Shown: positions 32,194-40,863 of the stretch, one piece after another
Numbering within the stretch: the stretch's first letter is position 1
How the letters are laid out: each line of letters begins with the position of its first letter
Origin: Muribaculaceae bacterium
GTDB taxonomy: Bacteria > Bacteroidota > Bacteroidia > Bacteroidales > Muribaculaceae
Length of the DNA stretch: 64,000 nt
Direction of reading: 5' to 3'
Assembly: GCA_016290325.1 (NCBI GenBank)
Contig: JAEETL010000004.1
Coordinates: 1 to 64,000, forward strand
The notes under the pieces: model-generated
Told to the model about the DNA's origin: nothing
Seen by the model: only the letters and a program-made list of their open reading frames with translations
The model's database searches: none
Position numbers and translations under genes: made by a program

Positions 32194-34242
32194 ATGCCAA
32201 AAGGAACTATTGGGGTAACGACTAACAACATTTTCCCCGTTATCAAGAAATTTCTGTACAGTGACCACGAGATTTTCCTGCGTGAGCTGGTGAGCAATGC
32301 TGTTGACGCGACACAAAAGCTGAAAACTCTTGCGGGCGCCGGCGAATTCAAAGGCTCGACTGAGGACCTGAAGGTCAACATTAGCGTTGACAAGGAAGCC
32401 GGAACGCTCACCGTGAGCGACAGCGGCATCGGCATGACTGCCGAGGAAATCGACAAGTATATCAATCAAATCGCTTTCTCGGGCGCCGAGGAATTCCTCG
32501 AGAAATACAAGGATACGGCTAATGCCATCATCGGCCACTTCGGTTTAGGCTTCTACTCGGCCTTTATGGTCGCCAAGAAGGTGGAAATCCGCACCCTGAG
32601 CTGGCAGGAAGGCGCCAAGGCCGTGAGCTGGACCTGTGACGGCTCGCCCGAGTTTGAGATGGGAGACTGTTGCAAGGCCGAGCGCGGTACCGACATTATC
32701 CTCACGCTCGACGAGGAGGAGAAGGAATTCCTGGAGCCTGCCCGCATCGAGGGCCTGCTGAGGAAATATTGCCGCTTCCTGCCCGTGCCCATCATCTTCG
32801 GCAAGGAGCAGGAGTGGAAAGACGGCAAGTATGTCGATACCGACAAGGACAAGGTCATCAACGACATCGAGCCGCTGTGGGCCCGCATGCCCGCAGACCT
32901 CAAGGACGAGGACTACCTGAAGTTCTACCACGCCATCGAGCCTGGACAGGACGATCCCCTGTTCTGGATTCACCTCAACGTGGACTATCCTTTCACCTTG
33001 ACGGGTATCCTCTACTTCCCCAAAATCAAGAACAACCTCGACATACGCAAGGACCGCATCCAGCTCTATTGCAACCAGGTGTATGTGACCGACAGTGTCG
33101 AGGGCGTCGTCCCTGACTGGCTGATGCTCCTGCAGGGCGTCATCGACAGTCCTGACATCCCGCTGAACGTGTCGCGCAGCTACCTGCAGAGCGACCGCGC
33201 CGTGAAGAAGATTTCGACCTATATCACCAAGAAAGTCGCCGCCCGTCTCGAGGAGATCGCCAAGAACCAGCCCGAGGAGTTTGAGAAGAAGTGGAACGAC
33301 ATCAAGATCTTCATCGAGTATGGCATGCTCAGTGATGAGAAATTCTGCGAGTCGGGCCTCAAATTCGCTTTGCTCGAGAGCACCGACGGCAAGTACTTCA
33401 AGATTGAAGATTACCGCAAGCTCATTGAGGGCGAGCAGACCGACAAGGATGGTAACTTGATTTGCTTGTATGCCACCGACAAGGAGGCACAGTATGCCTA
33501 TGTCAAGGCAGCTACTGATAAGGGTTATGACGTGTTGTTGATGAACGGCGAATTGGATGTGCCCTTCGTGGGGATGCTTGAGCAGAAGAACGAGAAGATG
33601 CGCTTCGTGCGCGTGGACAGCGATGTGCTCGACAACCTCATCCGCAAGCAGGAGGACAACAAGCCCCAGTTCACCCCCGAACAGGCTGAGCTCGTTCAGT
33701 CATTGTTCAAGTCCCAGATACCGCCTGTCGAGAAGGCCGAATTCATGGTCAGCTTGGCTGCCATGTCACCCGATGACAAGCCCCTGGTTATCACCCAGGC
33801 CGAATACATGCGCCGCATGAAGGATATGGCCCGCTTCCAGCCCGGTATGAGCTTCTATGGCGAGATGCCCGACATGTATGGCATGGTACTCAACACTAAG
33901 CATCCGCTCATCCAAAAGATTGTCGACCTGGCCGAGAAATCACTTGAGGCCGAACTCAAGCCTGTGAACGAGGAAATCAGTGCTACCCATAACGTGATCA
34001 ACGCCCTGCGAGACCTCGATAAGGACGGCAAGGAAATGCCCGAGGACAAGAAAAAAGAGCTCGAGGATAAGAGGAAAGAACTCGAGGACCTGCGCCAAAA
34101 GAAGGAAGGTATCATCACCGCCTATGGCGCTGGCGAGAGCCGTGTCCACCAGCTCATTGACATCGCCCTGCTGAGCAATAATATGCTTAAGGGTGAGGGC
34201 CTCGATCGCTTCCTCAAGCGCTCCATCGGTCTGCTCAAGTAG
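32194..34242 (+). CDS. htpG: Molecular chaperone HtpG (Hsp90)
   Basis: A 682-residue Hsp90. The GHKL ATP-binding domain has ELVSNAVDATQKL, DSGIGMTAEEI and GHFGLGFYSAFMV; the middle domain has GVVDSPDIPLNVSRSYLQ-type sequence with the catalytic-loop Arg, and the C-terminal dimerisation region includes a Lys/Glu-rich coiled coil (about residues 610-650). ATP-driven chaperone of the cytosol. Monocistronic, ended by a strong terminator. Confidence 0.95.
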   Translation: MPKGTIGVTTNNIFPVIKKFLYSDHEIFLRELVSNAVDATQKLKTLAGAGEFKGSTEDLKVNISVDKEAGTLTVSDSGIGMTAEEIDKYINQIAFSGAEEFLEKYKDTANAIIGHFGLGFYSAFMVAKKVEIRTLSWQEGAKAVSWTCDGSPEFEMGDCCKAERGTDIILTLDEEEKEFLEPARIEGLLRKYCRFLPVPIIFGKEQEWKDGKYVDTDKDKVINDIEPLWARMPADLKDEDYLKFYHAIEPGQDDPLFWIHLNVDYPFTLTGILYFPKIKNNLDIRKDRIQLYCNQVYVTDSVEGVVPDWLMLLQGVIDSPDIPLNVSRSYLQSDRAVKKISTYITKKVAARLEEIAKNQPEEFEKKWNDIKIFIEYGMLSDEKFCESGLKFALLESTDGKYFKIEDYRKLIEGEQTDKDGNLICLYATDKEAQYAYVKAATDKGYDVLLMNGELDVPFVGMLEQKNEKMRFVRVDSDVLDNLIRKQEDNKPQFTPEQAELVQSLFKSQIPPVEKAEFMVSLAAMSPDDKPLVITQAEYMRRMKDMARFQPGMSFYGEMPDMYGMVLNTKHPLIQKIVDLAEKSLEAELKPVNEEISATHNVINALRDLDKDGKEMPEDKKKELEDKRKELEDLRQKKEGIITAYGAGESRVHQLIDIALLSNNMLKGEGLDRFLKRSIGLLK

Positions 34243-34271
34243 CTTGATGGCTGATTATTGTGATATTAGAG

Positions 34272-34310
34272 GCATGGAACCGACATCAATCGTCGGTTCC
34301 ATGCTTTTTT
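34272..34310 (+). terminator. Intrinsic terminator of htpG
   Basis: Perfect 13-bp stem GCATGGAACCGAC (34272-34284)/GTCGGTTCCATGC (34292-34304), 7-base loop, then six Ts. Confidence 0.9.
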
Positions 34311-34319
34311 GTGCTTTTT

Positions 34320-34351
34320 CTTGTGGGAATGGGCTTTTCATATTACTTTTG
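34320..34351 (+). promoter_or_regulatory. Promoter of dockerin-like protein gene
   Basis: CTTG (34320-34323), 20 bases, TACTTTTG (34344-34351). Start near 34358, leader about 25 bases. Confidence 0.6.
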
Positions 34352-34383
34352 CCCTTGTTGTTTAACCTTTTTGGACCGTAATT

Positions 34384-35058
34384 ATGAAACGTTTATTACC
34401 ATTGTTTGCCGCTTTGTCCGTTGCAATGACTGCCGTTGGCGCCCAGTTGCCTCAATTCTCATCCCAGAGTTTTGCGGGCTGGAATTATACTAACACCGTC
34501 ATTGCGCTCAACGAGGATAATATTCTGAGTAACCGCATCGTGCTTTATACCACCAGTACAGGGTTGCAACTAACCCTTACCTCACCGCTTTTCTCATGTT
34601 TCGGCGGTGAGGTCATCAACATGAATGTCACATGGATTACCGACCAGTGGCAGGACAGCGGGTTTGACGTGAACAAGGTGGCTTTGACGGCGGCCTTACT
34701 CGATCCTAGCGGCGTGGCGGTGGATTCGGTCACTGTGGTTCCCACCAAACCGAGTCGCACAAACTACTTGAACCTTTCCATTACCGTGCCGCGGGGCATG
34801 ACCACTGCGGCTTTGCGTTTCGCCTCATGGAAAGCCAATGTGAATAACTGTGGTGCGGTCAGGGAGATTGTTATCACGTCATTCCTCAAGGGTGACGTGA
34901 ATCTGGATGGAGAAATCAGTGTCGCCGACATCAATGCCATTATCCAAGTGATCCTGGGAGACCATGTGACCGAGGCATTGCGTGGGCGAGCCGATGTCAA
35001 TGGTGACGGCGAGGTGACAGTTGGCGATATCAATAGTGTGATTGACCTGATTGTCTAG
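34384..35058 (+). CDS. Secreted protein with C-terminal dockerin type I-like repeat pair
   Basis: A 224-residue product with signal peptide (MKRLLPLFAALSVAMTAVGA). Residues about 20-160 form a beta-rich domain I do not recognise. The last 60 residues contain two calcium-loop repeats, GDVNLDGEISVADINAIIQ and DVNGDGEVTVGDINSVIDL, the dockerin/EF-hand pattern. In Bacteroidales such pairs occur on secreted and surface proteins without a cellulosome; no cohesin is in the window. Possibly an adhesin or a calcium-stabilised surface protein. Confidence 0.75.
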   Translation: MKRLLPLFAALSVAMTAVGAQLPQFSSQSFAGWNYTNTVIALNEDNILSNRIVLYTTSTGLQLTLTSPLFSCFGGEVINMNVTWITDQWQDSGFDVNKVALTAALLDPSGVAVDSVTVVPTKPSRTNYLNLSITVPRGMTTAALRFASWKANVNNCGAVREIVITSFLKGDVNLDGEISVADINAIIQVILGDHVTEALRGRADVNGDGEVTVGDINSVIDLIV

Positions 35059-35449
35059 GGTTGTCTGGACTGGTTATAGTTGCCCCAAAGAGGCATTCAA
35101 TAGGCCTTTTGGCTGCAACATACTTTGAAATTGTTACTTTTGTATGTCCCGAATGGCACAAATAATGGCGTTTTCGGGCTAAAACAGTGCAAAAAACCAA
35201 TATTTATCCTTGAAAGTTTGCATGATTCGTTTTTTTGTTTTAATTTTGCTTGATTAAATGTCTATATATGCCAAAATGGACGCTGTTTTAGGCTGCATTT
35301 TTAAGGAAAAGTGCCCAAAATAGGCAGTTTTTGCCATCTGCAATTCCTTAATAAGTGTTAAATTTTGGCTGTATTAGAAATTTGTATTACTTTTGCCAAA
35401 AATTTGAACATTCATATATTATAATAGTGTTTAATAAAAATTTATTAAA
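35059..35449 (+). other. Long AT-rich region upstream of the OmpA gene with two promoters
   Basis: No gene in 391 bases. The proximal promoter is TTTG (35364-35367), 20 bases, TACTTTTG (35388-35395), a full consensus match. A second TACTTTTG lies at 35135-35142 with TTTG at 35108-35111 (spacer 23). Two promoters and a long AT-rich stretch fit the strong expression expected for a major OmpA protein; its codons are also highly biased. Confidence 0.65.
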
Positions 35450-36700
35450 ATGAAAAAGATTATCTTGACTTTAGCCCTTCTTATGGGCGTATTTGCTGCA
35501 CAGGCTCAGTCTCTGGAGCAGAACAAGTTCTTTGACAACATGTCAGTAACCTTGAAGGGTGGTGCTATCATGCCCTTCCAGGGTTATGCATTCTGGCCCA
35601 GCGCTCGTGGTATCTTCGGTATGGAGATCAAGAAGCAGCTGACTCCCGTCTTCGGTTTGGGCGTTGAGGGTGAGGCTACCATCAACACCACCAGCTGGGA
35701 GAAGGAACCCAACTACTGGGGACCCAAGAGCCCGAACATCATCGACCACACCATGGCTGGTCTGTTTGGTACCGTTAACCTGAGCAACCTCTTCGCTGGT
35801 TACGCTGGCAAGCCCCGCGTATTCGAGCTCGAGGGTGTTATTGGTGCTGGCTGGCTGCACGCTTTCCACCGCACCGAGAGTGCTAACATGTATGGTAACG
35901 ACTACAACAGCTGGTACACCAAGGCAGGTGCTAACCTGAACTTCAACTTTGGTGAGAGCCGCGCTTGGACCTTCAGCCTGAAGCCCGCTGTGCTTTGGGA
36001 CATGAACGGTGACATCATGATTCCTTATCGTTACAACCTGCCCGCTCGCGCTACTTGGGAGGGTGAGCCCCGTAACGGCAAGAGCCAGATGAACGCTAAC
36101 CACGCTGCTGTTGAGCTCGAGGCTGGTCTGACTTATCACTTCAAGGGTAGCAACGGCGAGCGCTACATCACCTTCTGCCCCTACAAGTACAGCCAGGATG
36201 ACATCGACGCTCTTAACGGTCAGATCAATGGCCTCCGCAACCAGCTCAATGGTCTGCAGGGTGACCTCGACGCCGCTAACGCTCGCAACGCTCAGCTCCA
36301 GCGCGACCTGGATGCTGCTCGCAAGGCTGCCGCTAACATGAAGCCCACCACCGAGGTTATCGACAAGAGCGCTCAGTACATGAATGTTCTCGTTCACTTC
36401 AAGGTTAACAAGACCAACATCACTGCTGATCAGCAGCCCAATGTTGAGCGCGTTGCCATGTACCTCAAGAACAACCCCACTGCAACTGTAGAGATCAAGG
36501 GTTATGCTTCTCCCGAGGGTCCCAAGGACAACAACATTCGTTTGGCCAATGGCCGTGCCGAGGCTGTTAAGAACATGCTGATCAACAAGTACAAGATTGA
36601 TGCTAACCGCATCAAGGCTGAGGGCTGTGGTATCAGCGACATGTTCCAGGAGCTCAGCTGGAACCGCGTTTCGATCTGCGAACTCATCGTTAAGAAGTAA
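35450..36700 (+). CDS. Major OmpA-family outer membrane protein
   Basis: A 416-residue OmpA-type protein. After the signal peptide (MKKIILTLALLMGVFAAQAQ) comes an eight-strand-like barrel region (to about 240), a coiled-coil linker of Asn/Leu/Gln heptads (LNGQINGLRNQLNGLQGDL, about 255-300), and the C-terminal peptidoglycan-binding OmpA domain with VEIKGYASPEGPKDNN and LANGRAEAVKNML. It anchors the outer membrane to the cell wall. Codon use is restricted and G/C-ending, as in highly expressed genes. Two upstream promoters. Confidence 0.9.
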   Translation: MKKIILTLALLMGVFAAQAQSLEQNKFFDNMSVTLKGGAIMPFQGYAFWPSARGIFGMEIKKQLTPVFGLGVEGEATINTTSWEKEPNYWGPKSPNIIDHTMAGLFGTVNLSNLFAGYAGKPRVFELEGVIGAGWLHAFHRTESANMYGNDYNSWYTKAGANLNFNFGESRAWTFSLKPAVLWDMNGDIMIPYRYNLPARATWEGEPRNGKSQMNANHAAVELEAGLTYHFKGSNGERYITFCPYKYSQDDIDALNGQINGLRNQLNGLQGDLDAANARNAQLQRDLDAARKAAANMKPTTEVIDKSAQYMNVLVHFKVNKTNITADQQPNVERVAMYLKNNPTATVEIKGYASPEGPKDNNIRLANGRAEAVKNMLINKYKIDANRIKAEGCGISDMFQELSWNRVSICELIVKK

Positions 36701-36732
36701 TTCAAGCGATTGATCGAACAAACGGTTAATTA

Positions 36733-36778
36733 AAAAAATCGCCCCGTTGACATTGCGTCAGCGGGGTTGATTTTTTTG
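36733..36778. terminator. Bidirectional terminator between ompA and DUF4369 gene
   Basis: CCCCGTTGAC (36742-36751)/GTCAGCGGGG (36757-36766) flanked by AAAAAAATC and GATTTTTTT, so it can act on both converging genes. Confidence 0.85.
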
Positions 36779-36791
36779 TATGGTAGATAAG

Positions 36792-37418
36792 TTATTTGAG
36801 CATCCTCTTGTGCTCCTGGTCGAGCTGCTGGCCGTAGCGCTCGCGGACGATGCGACCCACGACGTCGCCGCGGTTGATTCGCTCAACCGTGATTCGCTGC
36901 AGTGAGTCGTTGAGTAGACTGTCCTGGCGCACCATGCGCAACTCGTCATCGTGCTTGAGCGACGAGTCGGCGGCCATATTCAGGTATTCCTGCCATGTGG
37001 CCACACGCAAGTTCATGATGGCATTGCGCTGGTTGACATAACGCAGGTATTCAGCGCTCTGCTCGCTGCCAGTGACCGACCATGAGTCTGGAGTGACAGA
37101 AATGTGAGTTACCCCGCTCTCGAGCACGAAATAGAACGGCTTGGTCGAGTCGTTATCCCAATGGACGACCGCGACTCGCGGTGCGTCGGTTTGGCCCGTG
37201 AAAACAAAGCTGTCGCCTGTTTTACCCACGGTACCGCATGACCTGAGTTTGTTGTAACCCTCTTCCAGCACCAGCAGGGTGGCGCTGTCGTGCTTCATCT
37301 GGTTGTCAAGCGTGATAGTCACGCTGTAATCCATCTCACTGTTACCGTTGCTGCAACCGGGCAGCATGGCTGTCAAGAAAGCTCCGAGGAGCAGAATGAT
37401 GATTGTAGACTTTTTCAT
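36792..37418 (-). CDS. DUF4369-type lipoprotein
   Basis: A 208-residue lipoprotein: signal with lipobox (LTAMLPGCSN), then a beta-rich domain of the DUF4369 type often found in Bacteroidetes envelope proteins before thioredoxin-like domains (here no thioredoxin domain follows), and a helical C-terminus rich in Arg/Gln/Asp. The ATG at 37418 is fixed by the signal peptide; the -7 element TATTTTTG ends 5 bases upstream, so the mRNA appears leaderless. Function unknown. Confidence 0.7.
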   Translation of the reverse strand: MKKSTIIILLLGAFLTAMLPGCSNGNSEMDYSVTITLDNQMKHDSATLLVLEEGYNKLRSCGTVGKTGDSFVFTGQTDAPRVAVVHWDNDSTKPFYFVLESGVTHISVTPDSWSVTGSEQSAEYLRYVNQRNAIMNLRVATWQEYLNMAADSSLKHDDELRMVRQDSLLNDSLQRITVERINRGDVVGRIVRERYGQQLDQEHKRMLK

Positions 37419-37423
37419 GGTTG

Positions 37424-37431
37424 CAAAAATA
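37424..37431 (-). promoter_or_regulatory. -7 element of DUF4369 lipoprotein gene
   Basis: TATTTTTG on the reverse strand, 5 bases before the start codon. Confidence 0.5.
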
Positions 37432-37518
37432 CTAAATCTTTGCTAGACGAGAGTGGCCATTGGTGGTGATTATCCGATGTTTTTAGGCCAGTCTGTGGTT
37501 TTTGTCGGTGAAAAAGTA

Positions 37519-37526
37519 TATCTTTG
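37519..37526 (+). promoter_or_regulatory. -7 element of DPP-IV gene
   Basis: TATCTTTG on the forward strand, 32 bases before the ATG at 37559. Confidence 0.55.
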
Positions 37527-37558
37527 CGACAAAATAACCATCACATAGACCAACAATT

Positions 37559-39733
37559 ATGAAAATGACTAAACGACTTGGCATGATGCTGCTCATCACG
37601 TTGATGATGTTGCCCGCAATGGCACAGCAGCAGTTTACGCTCGAGGACTTGAACTTTGGCGGAACAAATTACCGAAACATGATTCCCAAGAACCGCTCGC
37701 TCGTCTGGTGGGGCGATCAGTTGATCCATTTCTCAAACAGGGCCGATACTTGCTGGACCGTTAACCCCGCAACGGGCAAGGAGAAACTGTTGTTTACCCT
37801 TGAACGGCTTAACAAACGGGCCGGCTTGACCGATTTGGAGCGCATAACGACAGTGACCTCGTTCCCATATCCCGATCAGCCGCTGGCGATGGCCTACAAT
37901 TCCCAGAATGAGCGTTTGCTCATCAACTTCAAGACGGGCAAGGTGGTGTGGCGCCAACCCTTGAACGGCTATCAGGGCAGCGAGTGGAACAAGCAGAGCC
38001 GTGCCAACGCTTATGTTGATAACGATAACCTGTACGTCATCGATGGCGCTGGAAACAAGCGTCAGGTGACAAGTGACGGCTCGCGCGATTTGGTCTACGG
38101 TCAGAGCGTGCACCGCAACGAGTTCGGCATTGACGGCGGCCTGTTCTGGAATCCTCAGGGCACCCGCCTGGCGTTCTACCGCATGGATCAGAGCATGGTG
38201 ACCGACTATCCCTTGATTACCGTTCCCGAGCTAGACGACAGCGCCCATGTGATTGCTACTCCCGCTCCCGAGAAATACCCCATGGCGGGTCAGACCTCCC
38301 ATCTGGTGTGGGTCGGTGTGCTGGATATGGCTACGGGCGACACGGTTTATCTCAAGGCCGGAGATCCCACCGATCGCTATTTCTCCAATATCTCGTGGAA
38401 CCCCGATGGAAACATCGTTTACATGATGGAGGGCAACCGCGACCAGAACGTGGTGGACCTGGTGGCCTATGATGCTGTAACAGGTAAACGCATCAAGACG
38501 CTTTACCACGAGGCGCATCCCAAGTATGTCGAGCCGCAGCACCCCATCACATTCCTGCCCTGGGACAAGGAGAAATTCCTCCTGTGGAGCGAGAAGGACG
38601 GTTACAACCACCTCTACCTCTATGACACCGCTGGCAAGCAGGTGAAGCAACTCACCAGCGGCCAGTGGGTGGTGATGGACTTGCTGGGATTTGATGTTGA
38701 CAAACAGTCTGTTATTATTTCGGCCAATGCCGATAATCCCATTCAGCAGAACCTCTACCGCGTTGACGTTGCCACGGGCAAGATGACCCGCATCGACGAG
38801 GGTGGCAAGGGTTGGCATAGCGGCCGCCTGAGCGATAGCGGCCGTTGGCTCGTTGACTACTACCAGGAGCCCGATGTGCCCCGTAATATCGCTATCGTGG
38901 ACACCCGCGCTAACAAGCAAATGCGCTATTTCACTGCTCCCGATCCTTGGGAAGGCTATACCGTGCCCGAGTATCGTTGCGGCACCATTAAGGCGGCCGA
39001 CAACAGCACCGACCTGTATTACCGCATGGTGATGCCCGTGGGCTTTGACCCCGCTAAGAAGTATCCCACAGTGGTCTATGTCTATGGTGGTCCTCATGCC
39101 CACAACGTGGACGCGCGCTGGCACTGGGGCAGCCGCAGTTGGGAGACCTACATGGCTCAGCGCGGCTATCTGCTTTTCATCCTTGACAATCGTGGCAGTG
39201 AGAACCGCGGCCGCGACTTCGAGCAAGCCACTTTCCGCCACTTGGGTCAGGTCGAGATGCAGGACCAGATGCGCGGTGTGGACTTCTTGCGCACGCTCAA
39301 CTATGTCGATACAGCGCGCTTGGGCGTGCACGGCTGGAGCTTTGGCGGTTTCATGACCATCAGCCTGATGACCAACTATCCCGACGTCTTCAAGGTGGGT
39401 GTCGCCGGTGGTCCTGTCATCGACTGGAAGTGGTATGAGGTGATGTATGGCGAGCGTTACATGGACACCCCGCAGACCAACCCCGAGGGATATGCCGAGT
39501 CCAGCCTCATCAATAAGGCTAAGGACCTCAAGGGCCGCCTCCAAATCATCATCGGCCTTAACGATCCGACCGTCCTTCCCCAGCATGCTTACAGCTTCTT
39601 CAAGGCCTGCATCGCCGCTGGCACCCAGCCTGACTTTTACGTCTATCCTGGCCAGGGTCACAACATGATGGGCCATCAGAGCGTCCACCTCCACGAGCGC
39701 ATCACCCGCTACTTCGACGACTACCTGAAATAA
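37559..39733 (+). CDS. dpp4: Dipeptidyl-peptidase IV (S9B), secreted
   Basis: A 724-residue protein with signal peptide (MKMTKRLGMMLLITLMMLPAMAQ), an eight-bladed-type propeller domain (about 40-480), and a prolyl-oligopeptidase catalytic domain with nucleophile Ser in HGWSFGGFM, Asp in GLNDPTVLP and His in GQGHNMMG. It removes dipeptides (Xaa-Pro/Ala) from peptide N-termini in the periplasm, feeding peptide use. This suits the amino-acid fermentation genes downstream. Monocistronic with a good terminator. Confidence 0.92.
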   Translation: MKMTKRLGMMLLITLMMLPAMAQQQFTLEDLNFGGTNYRNMIPKNRSLVWWGDQLIHFSNRADTCWTVNPATGKEKLLFTLERLNKRAGLTDLERITTVTSFPYPDQPLAMAYNSQNERLLINFKTGKVVWRQPLNGYQGSEWNKQSRANAYVDNDNLYVIDGAGNKRQVTSDGSRDLVYGQSVHRNEFGIDGGLFWNPQGTRLAFYRMDQSMVTDYPLITVPELDDSAHVIATPAPEKYPMAGQTSHLVWVGVLDMATGDTVYLKAGDPTDRYFSNISWNPDGNIVYMMEGNRDQNVVDLVAYDAVTGKRIKTLYHEAHPKYVEPQHPITFLPWDKEKFLLWSEKDGYNHLYLYDTAGKQVKQLTSGQWVVMDLLGFDVDKQSVIISANADNPIQQNLYRVDVATGKMTRIDEGGKGWHSGRLSDSGRWLVDYYQEPDVPRNIAIVDTRANKQMRYFTAPDPWEGYTVPEYRCGTIKAADNSTDLYYRMVMPVGFDPAKKYPTVVYVYGGPHAHNVDARWHWGSRSWETYMAQRGYLLFILDNRGSENRGRDFEQATFRHLGQVEMQDQMRGVDFLRTLNYVDTARLGVHGWSFGGFMTISLMTNYPDVFKVGVAGGPVIDWKWYEVMYGERYMDTPQTNPEGYAESSLINKAKDLKGRLQIIIGLNDPTVLPQHAYSFFKACIAAGTQPDFYVYPGQGHNMMGHQSVHLHERITRYFDDYLK

Positions 39734-39756
39734 TATATTCTTATTAAAAAGCTTTT

Positions 39757-39802
39757 AAAGCGGGGAAAAAAGTGCCGTTGGGTACTTTTTCTCCGCTTTT
39801 TT
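39757..39802 (+). terminator. Intrinsic terminator of dpp4
   Basis: AAAGCGGGGAAAAAAGTGCC (39757-39776) pairs, with a few mismatches, with GGTACTTTTTCTCCGCTTT (39781-39799), 4-base loop, followed by TTT. Confidence 0.8.
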
Positions 39803-39833
39803 GCTGGCAAATCAAGGAAAAGCATTATCTTTG
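39800..39833 (+). promoter_or_regulatory. Promoter upstream of the rod-shaped RNA
   Basis: TTTG (39800-39803), 22-base spacer, TATCTTTG (39826-39833). Start near 39840. It lies just behind the dpp4 terminator, and no coding frame follows for 340 bases. Confidence 0.6.
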
Positions 39834-39839
39834 CCCTGT

Positions 39840-40128
39840 TCCTGTGAATGTCATCTTTTGTGGTGATGGAAGCATGGAGCAGACATTTTTTTACGGCGTT
39901 ACTTGACGCTTTGTTTTGACGGTTCGGAATCTGGCAGTTCCACAACTAATTGTCAAAGACAAGGTAGCGGTTGACGCCCATTGGATGTGTATTGTCCGCC
40001 AAGTTTGGCGAACAGATACATATCGGCGTGGGCTTCGGCGTTGCTCGTTCTGACAATTAGGGCTATGCCAGAGCCTCGAACCGTGAGACGAGTAACAAGA
40101 GAACTCCCCACGTCGTTTCGTTTTTTTG
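39840..40128 (+). ncRNA. ssrS: Candidate 6S-like RNA (long rod with central bubble)
   Basis: Nested pairings build one long rod: ACGGTTCG/CGAACCGT (39919-39926 with 40077-40084), CTGGC/GCCAG (39931-39935 with 40067-40071), CTAATTGTC/GACAATTAG (39946-39954 with 40052-40060), an open bubble (39955-39973 opposite 40030-40051), ACGCC/GGCGT (39974-39978 with 40025-40029), GATGTGTAT/ATACATATC (39984-39992 with 40016-40024) and a CGCCA/TGGCG tip. The 3' bubble strand can form a small GC-UUCG-GC hairpin. A terminator follows (GAGACGA/TCGTTTC, 40085-40091 with 40113-40119, then seven Ts). Closing stem, large central bubble and terminal stem are the 6S architecture. The rod is about 166 nt; the 5' end may be near 39840 or nearer the rod (a small GCGT/ACGC hairpin with T tract, 39894-39915, lies between). 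6S identity is inferred from shape. Confidence 0.55.
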
Positions 40129-40178
40129 TGTTAACATGCTTGAATTTTGGGAGTTATAGGGCAAAAAGGATTAGTATT

Positions 40179-40706
40179 ATGAAAAAGTTTCATTTTTTAG
40201 TATTGTTAGTGATGTTGGCTACCCCATTATGGGCGGCTGCTGATGATTTTGAACGTGGCGATGTGGACCAAAGTGGTACAGTAGGCATTGATGATGTGAC
40301 TTGTCTTGTTGATTACCTGCTGTCAAATGAATGGCCAAAAGGCCCATATGACGAAGGTTACTGGGTCGTGATAAATACAATCGATGGCCCCGAATACATT
40401 CCATTAAATCCGAGTTACGATGGCAGATATTGTGCGGCTATTGATGTCATTTATCCTATCTTTTTATACGCTTGTCAGTTCCATTACAGGATTAACGGAG
40501 TGGATTATGGCCCTGATCGTTATATAACCGAACCTGTAGTTGGTAAGACATACAGGAACCCTGTAAAGCCATGTAGAAATAACTTCATATTAAAGGTTGA
40601 TGATAATGAACTCATCTCTTACTGTTCTTACTGTTTTGGTCTTGGAATTGATGAAGATAATAATTATTATGCCTATTTAGAAAAAGGGGGCTGGGCTCAT
40701 CCTTAA
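40179..40706 (+). CDS. Small secreted protein with single dockerin-like calcium loop
   Basis: A 175-residue product with signal peptide (MKKFHFLVLLVMLATPLWAAA) directly followed by one dockerin-type half-repeat, GDVDQSGTVGIDDVTCLVDY. The rest is Tyr/Cys-rich beta-type sequence I do not recognise. The start at 40179 is set by the signal peptide; open sequence upstream is the RNA gene. It is clearly lower in GC than its neighbours, suggesting recent acquisition. It is the second dockerin-like secreted protein in the window. No obvious promoter besides read-through from the RNA. Confidence 0.6.
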   Translation: MKKFHFLVLLVMLATPLWAAADDFERGDVDQSGTVGIDDVTCLVDYLLSNEWPKGPYDEGYWVVINTIDGPEYIPLNPSYDGRYCAAIDVIYPIFLYACQFHYRINGVDYGPDRYITEPVVGKTYRNPVKPCRNNFILKVDDNELISYCSYCFGLGIDEDNNYYAYLEKGGWAHP

Positions 40707-40746
40707 TTGGACTTCGATTTAAGGAGGATGTCAAAAGGTCTAAATA

Positions 40747-40764
40747 GCATTCTCTTAAGAATGC
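40747..40764. terminator. Small hairpin after the dockerin-like gene
   Basis: GCATTCT (40747-40753)/AGAATGC (40758-40764), 4-base loop. A-run on the forward side, so it would act mainly as a stop signal together with the next hairpin. Confidence 0.4.
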
Positions 40765-40814
40765 AAAAAACAAGTTATCGCCGACTATTTTCTGATTTTA
40801 GTCGGCGATAACTT
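40765..40814 (-). terminator. Strong intrinsic terminator of the 40864-41754 gene
   Basis: Perfect 16-bp stem (40772-40787 with 40799-40814, 11-base loop). On the reverse strand it is followed by GTTTTTT. Confidence 0.85.
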
Positions 40815-40863
40815 TGTCTTGTTGCGGTTCCCTATGATCATGAGAGCCGCCTAATTGAAAAGG

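Noticed and set aside
39919-40084. tmRNA or tRNA, because of a GGTTCGGAATC stretch resembling a T-loop
   Set aside because: No acceptor stem, CCA end or tag-peptide frame; the pairing pattern is a single rod.
39981-40178. N-terminal extension of the 40179-40706 protein
   Set aside because: The extension lies inside the structured RNA, and the signal peptide starts at 40179.
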